Source of the DNA: an uncultured Coriobacteriales bacterium
Lineage (GTDB): Bacteria; Actinomycetota; Coriobacteriia; Coriobacteriales; Atopobiaceae
Reading direction: 5' to 3'
Assembly (NCBI GenBank): GCA_946530775.1
Contig: CAMNAH010000023.1
Span: 1-10,383, forward strand
DNA length: 10,383 nt
The position numbers and the translations under genes are program-made. Shown piece after piece: positions 1 through 6,347 of the stretch. Below the pieces are notes generated by a model. That model did not search any database. It saw only the letters and a program-made list of their open reading frames with translations, and was not told the DNA's origin. Every line of letters begins with the position of its first letter. Position 1 is the first letter of the stretch.

Positions 1-226
1 CGTTGATGAAGTTGAGGTCGTAGGTGGAGTTCTCGTCGTGCAGGCAGATGAGACCGACCTTCATGCCGGCCTCCGCGGTGTCACCGCCGTCAGTTGCCTC
101 GCCGCCGTCGGCGGGAGCAGCGTCGCCGCCATCGCTGTTGCCGCCACCGCACGCAGCAAGGGTGAGGGCCGCAGCACCAGTCAGGCCGCTGAGGAACTGA
201 CGGCGGTTGAGATTGCTGATTTTCAT
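1..226 (-). CDS. BMP/PnrA-family ABC transporter substrate-binding lipoprotein (5' part only)
   Basis: Only the first 75 codons are in the window; the gene runs off the left edge. The N-terminus has a twin-arginine export motif (RRQFL, residues 8-12), a hydrophobic stretch and a lipobox LAAC with the lipidated Cys at residue 26. A Gly/Asp/Ala-rich linker follows, and then the mature domain opens with KVGLICLHDENSTYDLNFIN. That opening resembles the first beta strand and loop of BMP (basic membrane protein, PF02608) binding proteins. Known family members such as treponemal PnrA bind purine nucleosides for an ABC importer, so nucleoside uptake is the likely role. The start is supported by a purine-rich GGAAGGA-type ribosome site just upstream. 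It lies 48 bases after the xpt stop on the same strand, so co-transcription with this purine salvage gene is likely. The ligand is inferred from family and context. Confidence 0.82.
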   Translation of the reverse strand, partial: MKISNLNRRQFLSGLTGAAALTLAACGGGNSDGGDAAPADGGEATDGGDTAEAGMKVGLICLHDENSTYDLNFIN

Positions 227-274
227 GATCGTATTCCTTCCTGTTGGAAACATGTACCTATCTATCGAAGCAGG

Positions 275-850
275 CTACGAGCGGAACGTAATCTGCCCGT
301 CGTCTGTCATCGCCTCTATGGATGCCAGGGCGTCCACGCGGATGCCCTTCGCACGGAACTCGTCGCCTCCGGACTGGAAGCACTTCTCCACGCACACGGC
401 GACGCCCGCAACCTCGGCGCCGGCCTGGGTGACCAGGTCGATGAGGCCGCGCAGGGCGCTTCCGTTGGCAAGGAAGTCGTCGATGATGAGGACCTTGTCG
501 GACGCGTCGATGGTATCGCCCTGCACGACCACGTGGTAGTCCTCGTTATGGGTGAAGGAGTGCACGATGGTCATATAGACCGAGCCCTCCACGTTGGTGG
601 TGCGGTGCTTCTTTGCAAAAACAACGGGCACGCCCAGAGCCATGCCCGCCGCCGCCGCAATCGCGATGCCGCTCGCCTCGATCGTGAGAATCTTGGTGAC
701 GCCGGCATCCTTGTACAGCGATGCGATCTCGGCGGCCATGTCGCCGAGAAGCTGGGTATCGATGCAGTGGTTGAGGAAACTGCCAACTTTGAGGACACCG
801 CCGGGCAGCACCTTGCCGTCCTTGAGAATCCGCTCTTCTAACTGCCGCAT
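275..850 (-). CDS. xpt: Xanthine phosphoribosyltransferase
   Basis: This 191-residue cytoplasmic enzyme joins xanthine to PRPP to make XMP in purine salvage. It is collinear with Bacillus subtilis Xpt (about 194 residues): an N-terminal LEERI..DGKVLPGGVLKV segment, SFLNH at 24-28, the TIEASGIA strand-loop at 56-63, VVFAKKH at 76-82, and the PRPP-binding loop VLIIDDFLANG at 120-130. A longer frame opens with an ATG seven codons upstream (871). The Shine-Dalgarno GGAGG at 861-865 lies inside that extension and 10 bases before the ATG at 850, so the shorter start is preferred; it also matches family length. The BMP lipoprotein gene follows after 48 bases, suggesting a purine uptake-salvage operon. 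A 200-base gap separates it from murE upstream, so it probably has its own promoter. I did not recognise a purine riboswitch in the leader. Confidence 0.93.
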   Translation of the reverse strand: MRQLEERILKDGKVLPGGVLKVGSFLNHCIDTQLLGDMAAEIASLYKDAGVTKILTIEASGIAIAAAAGMALGVPVVFAKKHRTTNVEGSVYMTIVHSFTHNEDYHVVVQGDTIDASDKVLIIDDFLANGSALRGLIDLVTQAGAEVAGVAVCVEKCFQSGGDEFRAKGIRVDALASIEAMTDDGQITFRS

Positions 851-860
851 ATCTGGGCAT

Positions 861-865
861 CCTCC
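861..865 (-). promoter_or_regulatory. Shine-Dalgarno GGAGG deciding the xpt start
   Basis: On the minus strand GGAGG lies 10 bases before the ATG at 850 and inside the frame that begins at 871. It therefore supports initiation at 850, not at the upstream ATG. Confidence 0.7.
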
Positions 866-939
866 GAACACATGCGTAACCTACCGGCCTTGTTCGTAAT
901 GGGGTGATTGGGCTGCGTTGGGTATATAGGAAAATAGTA

Positions 940-975
940 AAGCATGAACGGCTGCTTTTCGGCCGCAAACGGCTG
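940..975. repeat. Two AACGGCTG direct repeats spaced 21 bases, upstream of xpt
   Basis: On the plus strand AACGGCTG occurs at 947-954 and again at 968-975, exactly 21 bases apart, or two turns of the DNA helix. Both are followed by a T-rich run. The first copy also sits inside a 5-bp inverted repeat, AAGCA (940-944) with TGCTT (953-957). Same-face direct repeats in front of a purine salvage gene suggest a repressor operator. The repeats carry the same AACGG core as the boxes upstream of nudC at 8814-8908. Function is inferred. Confidence 0.4.
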
Positions 976-981
976 TTTTTT
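960..981 (+). terminator. Terminator-like hairpin with T-tract, plus-strand orientation
   Basis: CGGCCG (960-965) pairs with CGGCTG (970-975), including one G-U pair, across a CAAA loop. Six T residues follow directly (976-981). This has the form of an intrinsic terminator for plus-strand transcription, although both neighbouring genes (xpt and murE) are on the minus strand. It may block antisense transcription, end an unseen small transcript, or be an operator that merely looks like a hairpin. Confidence 0.45.
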
Positions 982-1008
982 GCACCGAGTTGTAATAATT
1001 CTCCATGA

Positions 1009-1042
1009 GGGGCCGCTGCATAAATTGTTGCAGCAACCCCCC
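1009..1042 (-). terminator. GC-rich hairpin downstream of murE, possible terminator
   Basis: On the minus strand, nine bases after the murE stop, GCTGCA (1034-1029) pairs with TGCAGC (1020-1015) around an 8-base loop. The stem is extended past a small internal loop by a G run pairing with CCCC (1012-1009). It is stable, but no run of T follows, so it is a weak candidate for an intrinsic terminator. It could instead be a Rho-linked or mRNA-protecting structure. Confidence 0.35.
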
Positions 1043-1050
1043 TGTTTGCG

Positions 1051-2607
1051 TCAGCGTCCGAGCGAGCGATCGCGCTCTGCGATCCAGCGAGCGACGATCA
1101 CCTTGTCCTCATCGCACGGCTCGGGGCCGTTCGCGCGCAGCATGCGGACTTCCTCGCCTTTGCCGAGCACGCAGACAAGCGCCTCGAAGCCCTCGTCGAC
1201 CCACGATCCCGCAACCTCGATGGCGCGGCGGATGGCCTGGTCGCGGTCCTCGACCAGCTCCACGGCGGCGCCTTCGGGCGTAGCGGCGAGCATGCCGTCG
1301 AAGATCTGCTGGAGGGGCTCTTTGCCGGGGTCGTCCTCGGTGTAGATGCACAGGTTGGAGAACGCGCAGGCCACGGGCGGCATCTGCACGCGACGCTCGA
1401 GGCCCTTCACGCCCGTGCAGCCGAAGACGGTCACGATCTTGCGCTGAGGGTACTCCTGGCTGATGGACTCGAAGAACTTCTGGAAGCTCTGGCCGTTGTG
1501 CGCGAAGTCCACGATGCCGATGACGTCGCCGTTTGCGCTGGATACGCTCTCCATGCGGCCCGGCACGCGCGTGGCGAGAAGGCCGGCGCGGATCTGCTCC
1601 TCGCCCACACCGAGCATCTGCGCGAGCGCGATGGCGCAGAGGGCGTTATCCACGTTGAAGATGCCGGGGATGCCCAGCGTGAGCTGTGCCGTCCACTCGG
1701 GCGTGTGCGCGACGAACCTGGTGCCGCCCACGCCGGGCGTGATGTCGCTCGCCCAGTAATCGGCGCCCGAACCCGCGGGTCCGAAGGTCCTGAGCTCATC
1801 GAGGCCTGCAGCGGCGGCGAGGATCTCATCGAGATGCTCGGTGGCAAGGCCCACAACGGCGCGCCTGCACTGGGTGAAGATCTTGAGCTTGGAGGCGACG
1901 TAGTCCTCGAGCGAGGGATGCTCGACGGGCGAGACATGGTCGCGCCCGATATTGGTGACTGCGGCGATCTCGAACTCGAGGCCCTCGACGCGGCCGTACT
2001 TGAGACCCTGGCTCGACACCTCCATTACCATGGTGAGGCCGCAGTTGGCGGCGTTCGACAGGCGGTGCCACAGCTCGGGAGCCTCGGGGGTGGTGTTGGG
2101 ACTCATGCCGCCCTCGACACCGTCGAAATACTCCACCGATCCGAGCAGGGCGGCGCGGGAGCCGGGCTCTCCCCCATCGAGGATCGAGCGCAGCATATAG
2201 GTGGTCGTGGTCTTGCCCTTGGAGCCGGTCACGCCTACGATGGGCAGGCGCTTCTCGGGACGGCCCCAGCAGAAGCTCGCAACATGGGGCATGGCGGCGC
2301 GAACGTCGCGCACGACGATGGCGGGCACGCCGGGCGCTACCTCGGCAAGAGCATCGGCGAGGCCCTCCTCGCACACATAGGCAACCGCGCCCTTCTCGAG
2401 GGCGGCCGGCAGAAACGCAGGCTTGAATGCGACGCCCTTGCAGATAAACACGTTGCCGGGAAGCACCGCACGCGAATCGTGGGCGGCGCCGAAGATCTTC
2501 ACGTTCTGATAGGCCTCCGCGCTTGCGACGTGCGTTTTCTCGGAGAGCATGCCCAGCTCCTCGAGGCATGCGGCAAGCTGGGAAAGATTCAATTCAGGGT
2601 TAGTCAT
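1051..2607 (-). CDS. murE: UDP-N-acetylmuramyl-tripeptide synthetase, non-diaminopimelate type
   Basis: This 518-residue cytoplasmic Mur ligase adds the third amino acid to UDP-MurNAc-L-Ala-D-Glu in peptidoglycan synthesis, using ATP. Visible landmarks are the N-terminal DSR..PGNVFICKG segment (44-58), the ATP-binding P-loop GVTGSKGKTT (125-134), the VSSQGLKYGRV and TNIGRDH motifs of the central domain, and a C-terminal domain with VFGCTG and GKGEE. The substrate motif, DNPR in diaminopimelate-adding enzymes, reads DDPG here (about 425-428), so L-lysine or L-ornithine is more likely. Reported Coriobacteriia walls lacking diaminopimelate would fit. The start is uncertain: ATG at 2607 is preferred, but a GTG at 2622 (five more codons) is possible, and neither has a strong ribosome site. 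It is transcribed divergently from the amino-acid ABC importer. Confidence 0.88.
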   Translation of the reverse strand: MTNPELNLSQLAACLEELGMLSEKTHVASAEAYQNVKIFGAAHDSRAVLPGNVFICKGVAFKPAFLPAALEKGAVAYVCEEGLADALAEVAPGVPAIVVRDVRAAMPHVASFCWGRPEKRLPIVGVTGSKGKTTTTYMLRSILDGGEPGSRAALLGSVEYFDGVEGGMSPNTTPEAPELWHRLSNAANCGLTMVMEVSSQGLKYGRVEGLEFEIAAVTNIGRDHVSPVEHPSLEDYVASKLKIFTQCRRAVVGLATEHLDEILAAAAGLDELRTFGPAGSGADYWASDITPGVGGTRFVAHTPEWTAQLTLGIPGIFNVDNALCAIALAQMLGVGEEQIRAGLLATRVPGRMESVSSANGDVIGIVDFAHNGQSFQKFFESISQEYPQRKIVTVFGCTGVKGLERRVQMPPVACAFSNLCIYTEDDPGKEPLQQIFDGMLAATPEGAAVELVEDRDQAIRRAIEVAGSWVDEGFEALVCVLGKGEEVRMLRANGPEPCDEDKVIVARWIAERDRSLGR

Positions 2608-2669
2608 GTTGATAGGCTGCACTTTCTATTTCCATCGAGCGACAAAACGCATCGCCTCGGTTTTCTGCG

Positions 2670-2678
2670 TGCGATAAT
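2670..2678 (+). promoter_or_regulatory. Candidate extended -10 promoter for the ABC importer
   Basis: TGCGATAAT matches the extended -10 form TGnTATAAT with one mismatch in the hexamer. No clear -35 hexamer lies at the usual distance, which extended -10 promoters can tolerate. It would give a leader of about 95 bases that contains the inverted repeat at 2695-2709. Confidence 0.3.
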
Positions 2679-2694
2679 CATAAGGCTTTTATCT

Positions 2695-2709
2695 ACGGCA
2701 TCGTGCCGT
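2695..2709. repeat. Perfect 6-bp inverted repeat, possible operator or leader hairpin
   Basis: ACGGCA (2695-2700) and TGCCGT (2704-2709) are perfect inverted repeats around TCG. The site lies about 10 to 15 bases past where transcription would begin from the candidate promoter, a common position for a repressor site. As RNA it would be a small hairpin without a T-tract, so it is not a terminator. Confidence 0.35.
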
Positions 2710-2780
2710 CGGTACTTTGCGGCCCGATGTTCTACGGAAATGAACCATACGCGTTTGAACTGTTGGAAGGATCGAGACCC

Positions 2781-3644
2781 ATGGACCAGAAGAACGACCT
2801 CACCCGTAGGAACTTCCTGAAGCTCGCCGGCATCGTCGGCGGCAGCGCCATTCTCGTGGGCTGCGGCGGCGGCTCCGGCGATAGCGGATCCGATGAGACC
2901 CCCGCTTCCGATGAGAACATCCTGCGCGTGGGCATGGAGGCGGCCAACGCCCCCTACAACTGGCAGACCAGCGAGGAATCCGAGTTCACGATTCCCATCG
3001 AGGGCATCGACGGCGCCTTCGCCGACGGCTATGACGTGCAGATCACCAAGATGGTGGGCGAGGCTCTGGGCAAGGAGCCCGTCTGCGTGAAGCTGGCCTG
3101 GAACGGCCTCATCGACGCCGTTCAGAAGGGCACCATCGACCTCATCATCGCCGGCATGACCGCCACCGACGAGCGCCGCGAGTCCATCGACTTCACCGAG
3201 CCCTACATCGTCGACGAGTTCTGCCTCATGGTGCAGAAGGGCTCGCAGTGGGAGAACGCCACGAGCCTCGCCGACTTCTCCGGCGCCGTCGTGATCGGCC
3301 AGAAGGACACCCTGCTCGACGAGGTCATCGACGAGATCCCGGACGTCGAGCACGCCACCCCCGTCGACTCCATCCCCTCCGAGATCACGGCCCTCAAGAA
3401 CGGCACCTGCGACGCCATCGTCTTCAACCAGCTCGCGGGCGCCGGCTATCTCGCCGCCAACCCCGACCTCGTGGCCATTCACTTCGAAGAGGGCCAGGGC
3501 TTCTCGCAGAACGAGCCCTGCAACATCGGCCTCGCCAAGGGCCAGGACGACCTGCTCGCCCAGCTCGATGCCGTCATCGCCGGCATCTCCGAGGAAGAGC
3601 GCATGGAGCTTTGGAACGCTGCAGTGGAGCGCCAGCCTGCATAA
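2781..3644 (+). CDS. Polar amino-acid ABC transporter substrate-binding lipoprotein
   Basis: This 287-residue extracellular lipoprotein captures the solute for the importer encoded by the next two genes. The N-terminus carries a twin-arginine motif TRRNFLK (8-14), a hydrophobic stretch, and a lipobox LVGC with lipidated Cys28, followed by a Gly/Ser/Asp linker. The mature part follows the SBP_bac_3 (PF00497) pattern: VGMEAANAPYNW opening, GYDVQITKMVGEALG, WNGLIDAVQKGTIDLIIAGM, TATDERRESIDFTEPY, and a C-terminal ALKNGTCDAIVFNQ segment. The frame is open further upstream to 2703, but GGAAGG at 2765-2770 and the signal peptide place the start at 2781. The ligand class (polar amino acid) comes from family membership; the exact amino acid cannot be read from the sequence. 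Confidence 0.9.
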   Translation: MDQKNDLTRRNFLKLAGIVGGSAILVGCGGGSGDSGSDETPASDENILRVGMEAANAPYNWQTSEESEFTIPIEGIDGAFADGYDVQITKMVGEALGKEPVCVKLAWNGLIDAVQKGTIDLIIAGMTATDERRESIDFTEPYIVDEFCLMVQKGSQWENATSLADFSGAVVIGQKDTLLDEVIDEIPDVEHATPVDSIPSEITALKNGTCDAIVFNQLAGAGYLAANPDLVAIHFEEGQGFSQNEPCNIGLAKGQDDLLAQLDAVIAGISEEERMELWNAAVERQPA

Positions 3645-3653
3645 GGGGATCGC

Positions 3654-4832
3654 ATGTCCGACCACCATCACACCGATTCAGGAACGAGGCGAGGCAGATT
3701 CGCCTCGTTCCTTATGGATGACCACCGCTACGTCTTCTTGGGAACGAGCGCGCTCGCGTTGCTCGGCGTGTGGCTGCACGGATTCGCGCCGAGTTCGTTG
3801 AGCGTGCTCGGCAAGGTGCCCGCGCTCGACATGCTGCTCTTCGGCATCTGCCTCGCGTGGCTCGCCGTCTCGGCCGTGGCGCTCATCGTGAAGCTCACCC
3901 ATTGGAACACCTACGCGAGCACGTGGATCAAGCGTCCCGCCCCGGTGCGCGCTGCACGTATCTGCAGCTACATCGTTTGGGCGGTCGTGGCGCTGATCTT
4001 CATCGACCGCGGGGTGCTGGGTTTCTGCGCCACCGTGATGGAGGCCTCCAAGGCGCCCTCCAACCCGCAGGATTTCGTGGGCGGCGCGGCCTATATGGTG
4101 AGCCAGAGCCTGCCCATGTACGCCCAGGGCATCACCACCACCATCTCGCTCGCGGTGTTCGGCACCATCATCGCGTTCTTCTTCGCGGTTGTGCTCGTCT
4201 TCCTGCGCATTCAGGAGCCCGACCGCTCCGACAACGATTTCGTGCGCTTCCTCAAGAAGGTGGGCTCGGGCTTCGCGTTCCTCTACTCCACCGTCATCCG
4301 CGGCACGCCCATGATGGTGCAGGGCCTCATCATCTACTCGGGCGGCTTCATGATCTTCCGCAACCTCGGCTACTCGGTAAGCGAGACGCGCCAGATCTGG
4401 TCGTACTTCGTGGCAGGCCTCGTGATCGTCACCGTGAACTCGACGGCCTACATCATGGAGGCCCTGCGCGGCGGCATCGAATCGGTCGACCCCGGCCAGA
4501 CCGAGGCGGCCCGCTCGCTCGGCCTCTCGCAGTGGATGGCCATGATGCACGTGGTGTTCCCGCAGGGTGTGCGCAACGCCATCCCCGCGCTCTCCAACGA
4601 GATGATCATGAACATCAAGGACTCCTCGGTCCTCTCCGTGGTGGGCGTGTTCGACCTCATGTTCGCGACCACCACCGTCGCGGGCATCTACTACCGCCAG
4701 ATGGAGCTCTATGTGGTGGCCGCCCTCATCTACCTGGTCATCACCTTCATCGCCACGCGTCTTCTGAACATGCTCTCGGCCAAGCTGGGCGCCAACGAGG
4801 TGTCCGAGCTCCCCGCCAACCCCAAGGACTAG
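3654..4832 (+). CDS. Amino-acid ABC transporter permease with N-terminal membrane extension
   Basis: This 392-residue inner-membrane channel subunit belongs to the HisM/GlnP permease family. The C-terminal part, from about residue 150, is the ordinary transport domain: ITTTISLAVFGTIIAFFFAVVLV, STVIRGTPMMVQGLIIY, and the EAA loop EAARSLGLSQWMAMMHVVFPQGVRNAIPA that docks on the ATPase. Family members are usually near 220 residues. Here roughly 150 extra residues come first, with a His-rich start (SDHHHTDSG) and about three further hydrophobic segments (near residues 24-42, 58-80 and 99-125). AAGGGG lies five bases before the ATG, and the gene begins nine bases after the binding-protein stop. 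With the neighbours it forms a complete importer. The permease is probably a homodimer, since only one permease gene is present. Confidence 0.9.
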   Translation: MSDHHHTDSGTRRGRFASFLMDDHRYVFLGTSALALLGVWLHGFAPSSLSVLGKVPALDMLLFGICLAWLAVSAVALIVKLTHWNTYASTWIKRPAPVRAARICSYIVWAVVALIFIDRGVLGFCATVMEASKAPSNPQDFVGGAAYMVSQSLPMYAQGITTTISLAVFGTIIAFFFAVVLVFLRIQEPDRSDNDFVRFLKKVGSGFAFLYSTVIRGTPMMVQGLIIYSGGFMIFRNLGYSVSETRQIWSYFVAGLVIVTVNSTAYIMEALRGGIESVDPGQTEAARSLGLSQWMAMMHVVFPQGVRNAIPALSNEMIMNIKDSSVLSVVGVFDLMFATTTVAGIYYRQMELYVVAALIYLVITFIATRLLNMLSAKLGANEVSELPANPKD

Positions 4833-4847
4833 GAGGCGAACGGTCCC

Positions 4848-5600
4848 ATGGCTGCAACCGAGCCGCTCATCCGCGTCGAGGAGCTCTATAAGTCGTTCGG
4901 CAGCAACGAGGTGCTCAAGGGCATCAACCTCGAGGTCGACCAGGGCGAGGTGGTCACCATCATCGGCGCCTCCGGGTCGGGCAAGTCCACGCTTCTGCGC
5001 TGCATCAACCTGCTCGAGATCCCCGACGCGGGGCACGTGTGGTTCCACGGCGAGGACCTCGTGGAGCCCAAGACCAACGTCGATGCCCTGCGCGAGAGCA
5101 TCGGCATGGTGTTCCAGAGCTTCAACCTCTTCGCCAACAAGAACGTGCTCGACAACTGCACGCTCGCGCCCGTGCTCCTCAAGAAGATGAGCAAGGCCGA
5201 GGCCGAGAAGGCCGCGCTCGGGCACCTGGAGGCCGTGGGTCTCTCCGAGTTCGTGCACGCCAACGTGAACTCGCTCTCGGGCGGCCAGAAGCAGCGCGTC
5301 GCCATCGCGCGCGCCCTCTGCATGAACCCCGAGATCATGCTCTTCGACGAGCCCACCTCGGCGCTCGATCCCGAGATCGTGGGCGAGGTGCTGGGCGTCA
5401 TGCGCAAGCTCGCCGAGGAGGGCATGACCATGGTCGTGGTCACGCACGAGATGGCCTTCGCGCGCGGCGTCTCCGACCGCGTGGTCTTCATGGACAACGG
5501 CATCATCCTCGAGCAGGGCACGCCGGAGCAGATGTTCCAGCATCCGCGCGAGGCGCGCACCCGCGAGTTCCTCGCACGCTACCTCGAGCCCGAAGACTAG
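4848..5600 (+). CDS. Amino-acid ABC transporter ATP-binding protein (GlnQ/HisP type)
   Basis: This 250-residue cytoplasmic ATPase powers the importer. All nucleotide-binding motifs are intact: Walker [10 protein letters not shown] (40-48), Q-loop Gln90 in VFQSFNLF, signature LSGGQ (143-147), Walker B MLFDEP (164-169), D-loop SALD, and the switch His200 in VVTHEM. Length and motif wording match the polar amino-acid (PAAT) ATPases. The start ATG follows AGGAGG by 11 bases, and the permease stop TAG lies within that ribosome site, so the three genes are tightly coupled. Its stop is only 12 bases from that of the convergent hydrolase gene. No terminator hairpin is visible in this gap. Confidence 0.95.
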   Translation: MAATEPLIRVEELYKSFGSNEVLKGINLEVDQGEVVTIIGASGSGKSTLLRCINLLEIPDAGHVWFHGEDLVEPKTNVDALRESIGMVFQSFNLFANKNVLDNCTLAPVLLKKMSKAEAEKAALGHLEAVGLSEFVHANVNSLSGGQKQRVAIARALCMNPEIMLFDEPTSALDPEIVGEVLGVMRKLAEEGMTMVVVTHEMAFARGVSDRVVFMDNGIILEQGTPEQMFQHPREARTREFLARYLEPED

Positions 5601-5612
5601 GCGCCCTATTCT

Positions 5613-6347
5613 CTAATCGAATTCCCGCAACGCCTCTGCCACGCATTCCGCGATGGCGGCGTTGCCGTCTGCGTTGGGGTGGATGCCGTCGGGCAGCCAT
5701 TCGGGGTGGTCGGCAGTGAGCGCATGCAGGTCGATCACGCCGGAGTCGGTCTGCTCGGCCACGCGGCGCATGGCGGGGATCGCCTCGTTCGCGAGACGCG
5801 CCTCGAGGTCGGGGCTCGCGAAGATCGCGGGCGGCAGCATCACGATGGTGCGCGGGGCGCAGGGTTTTGCTTGGATGCGCTCGATGAGGTCGCGCAAATC
5901 GCGCTCGAAGGCCTCCGAGCTCCACCTGCTATCGCACACGTCGTTGGTGCCGAGCATGACGATGACAAGGTCTTCCTCGCCCTCCCAGAACGAACGGGCA
6001 GCATCGGTGCTCTCCCAGGGAAACGCGCCGTCTGCCAGCGCGCAGCTGCCCGACACGCCATAGGCGGCCGTGGTGCTGCCGTTGTCGAGAAGCTCGGGCA
6101 GGAGCACGGTCCAGCACTGCTCGCCGCGATTCTCGAGACCGTATCCAAAGGTGATGGAGTCGCCCACGCACGAGATGCGTATCGAGCCCGCATGGACGGA
6201 CGTCCTATGCGCGCATCCCCGCGCGACGGCAAAACCGAGCAGGCAGAGCACCGCGAGGGCGAGAACCGCCATGCGAACTCTGACGCCCAAGGGCGCGGGG
6301 TCGCGGTAGGCGCCGTCCTCTCCCCTGCCGAAGCCTTTGCTAGACAC
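5613..6347 (-). CDS. Membrane-anchored SGNH/GDSL hydrolase
   Basis: About 244 residues. A single hydrophobic helix (26-42) after a short basic N-terminus suggests anchoring with the catalytic domain outside the cell. The SGNH blocks are all present: GDSIT with nucleophile Ser64, the YGVSGS glycine block (96-101), GTND (133-136), and the C-terminal DGIHP with catalytic Asp220 and His223. Such enzymes are esterases or deacetylases of lipids, glycans or wall polymers; the substrate cannot be told. The open frame extends to 6527 inside the upstream dehydrogenase gene, which is unlikely to be used. The GTG at 6347 overlaps the dehydrogenase stop by eight bases (GTGTCTAG), a common translational-coupling layout. 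An ATG at 6272, at the start of the membrane helix, is the alternative. Neither has a strong ribosome site. Confidence 0.85.
   Translation of the reverse strand: MSSKGFGRGEDGAYRDPAPLGVRVRMAVLALAVLCLLGFAVARGCAHRTSVHAGSIRISCVGDSITFGYGLENRGEQCWTVLLPELLDNGSTTAAYGVSGSCALADGAFPWESTDAARSFWEGEEDLVIVMLGTNDVCDSRWSSEAFERDLRDLIERIQAKPCAPRTIVMLPPAIFASPDLEARLANEAIPAMRRVAEQTDSGVIDLHALTADHPEWLPDGIHPNADGNAAIAECVAEALREFD

Larger units (their letters stand above)
851..1050. other. murE-xpt intergenic region
   Basis: These 200 bases hold no gene I can support. Going along the minus strand from murE towards xpt there is a GC-rich hairpin (1009-1042), then an AT-rich patch, then two AACGGCTG repeats 21 bases apart with a terminator-like hairpin (940-981), then an AT-rich TATATA segment (923-928), and finally the xpt ribosome site. 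The AT-rich patch with TATATA could be the -10 region of an xpt promoter, but I see no convincing -35 element. Small frames on the plus strand here look like chance. Confidence 0.6.
2608..2780. other. Divergent intergenic region between murE and the ABC importer
   Basis: These 173 bases must hold the promoters for murE (leftward) and the binding-protein gene (rightward). I see a candidate extended -10 on the plus strand (2670-2678), a TATGAT on the minus strand (2682-2677) that could serve murE but has no good -35, and a perfect inverted repeat (2695-2709). The binding-protein frame is open back to a GTG at 2703, but the ribosome site and export signal place its start at 2781. Confidence 0.6.

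Noticed and set aside
851..1050. Purine (guanine/adenine) or xanthine riboswitch upstream of xpt
   Set aside because: I could not find the conserved loop and core sequences of the purine riboswitch in this stretch. The structures seen are short simple hairpins. A covariance-model search would settle it.
944..1345. Small plus-strand frame starting upstream of xpt and running opposite murE
   Set aside because: There is no ribosome site, the product is low-complexity Ser/Pro/Arg, and it overlaps the end of murE.
1498..2820. Long plus-strand open frame opposite murE
   Set aside because: Composition is typical of an antisense shadow, no domain is recognisable, and murE on the other strand is certain.
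2604..3671. A 355-codon minus-strand frame opposite the substrate-binding protein gene
   Set aside because: It is Val/Gly/Asp/Leu-rich with no motif. The plus-strand protein has an intact signal, lipobox and family pattern.
3678..5543. A 621-codon open frame on the minus strand across the permease and ATPase genes
   Set aside because: Its product is His/Arg/Glu/Gly/Asp-rich low-information sequence, opposite two clearly conserved ABC genes. GC-rich codon use commonly leaves such antisense frames open.
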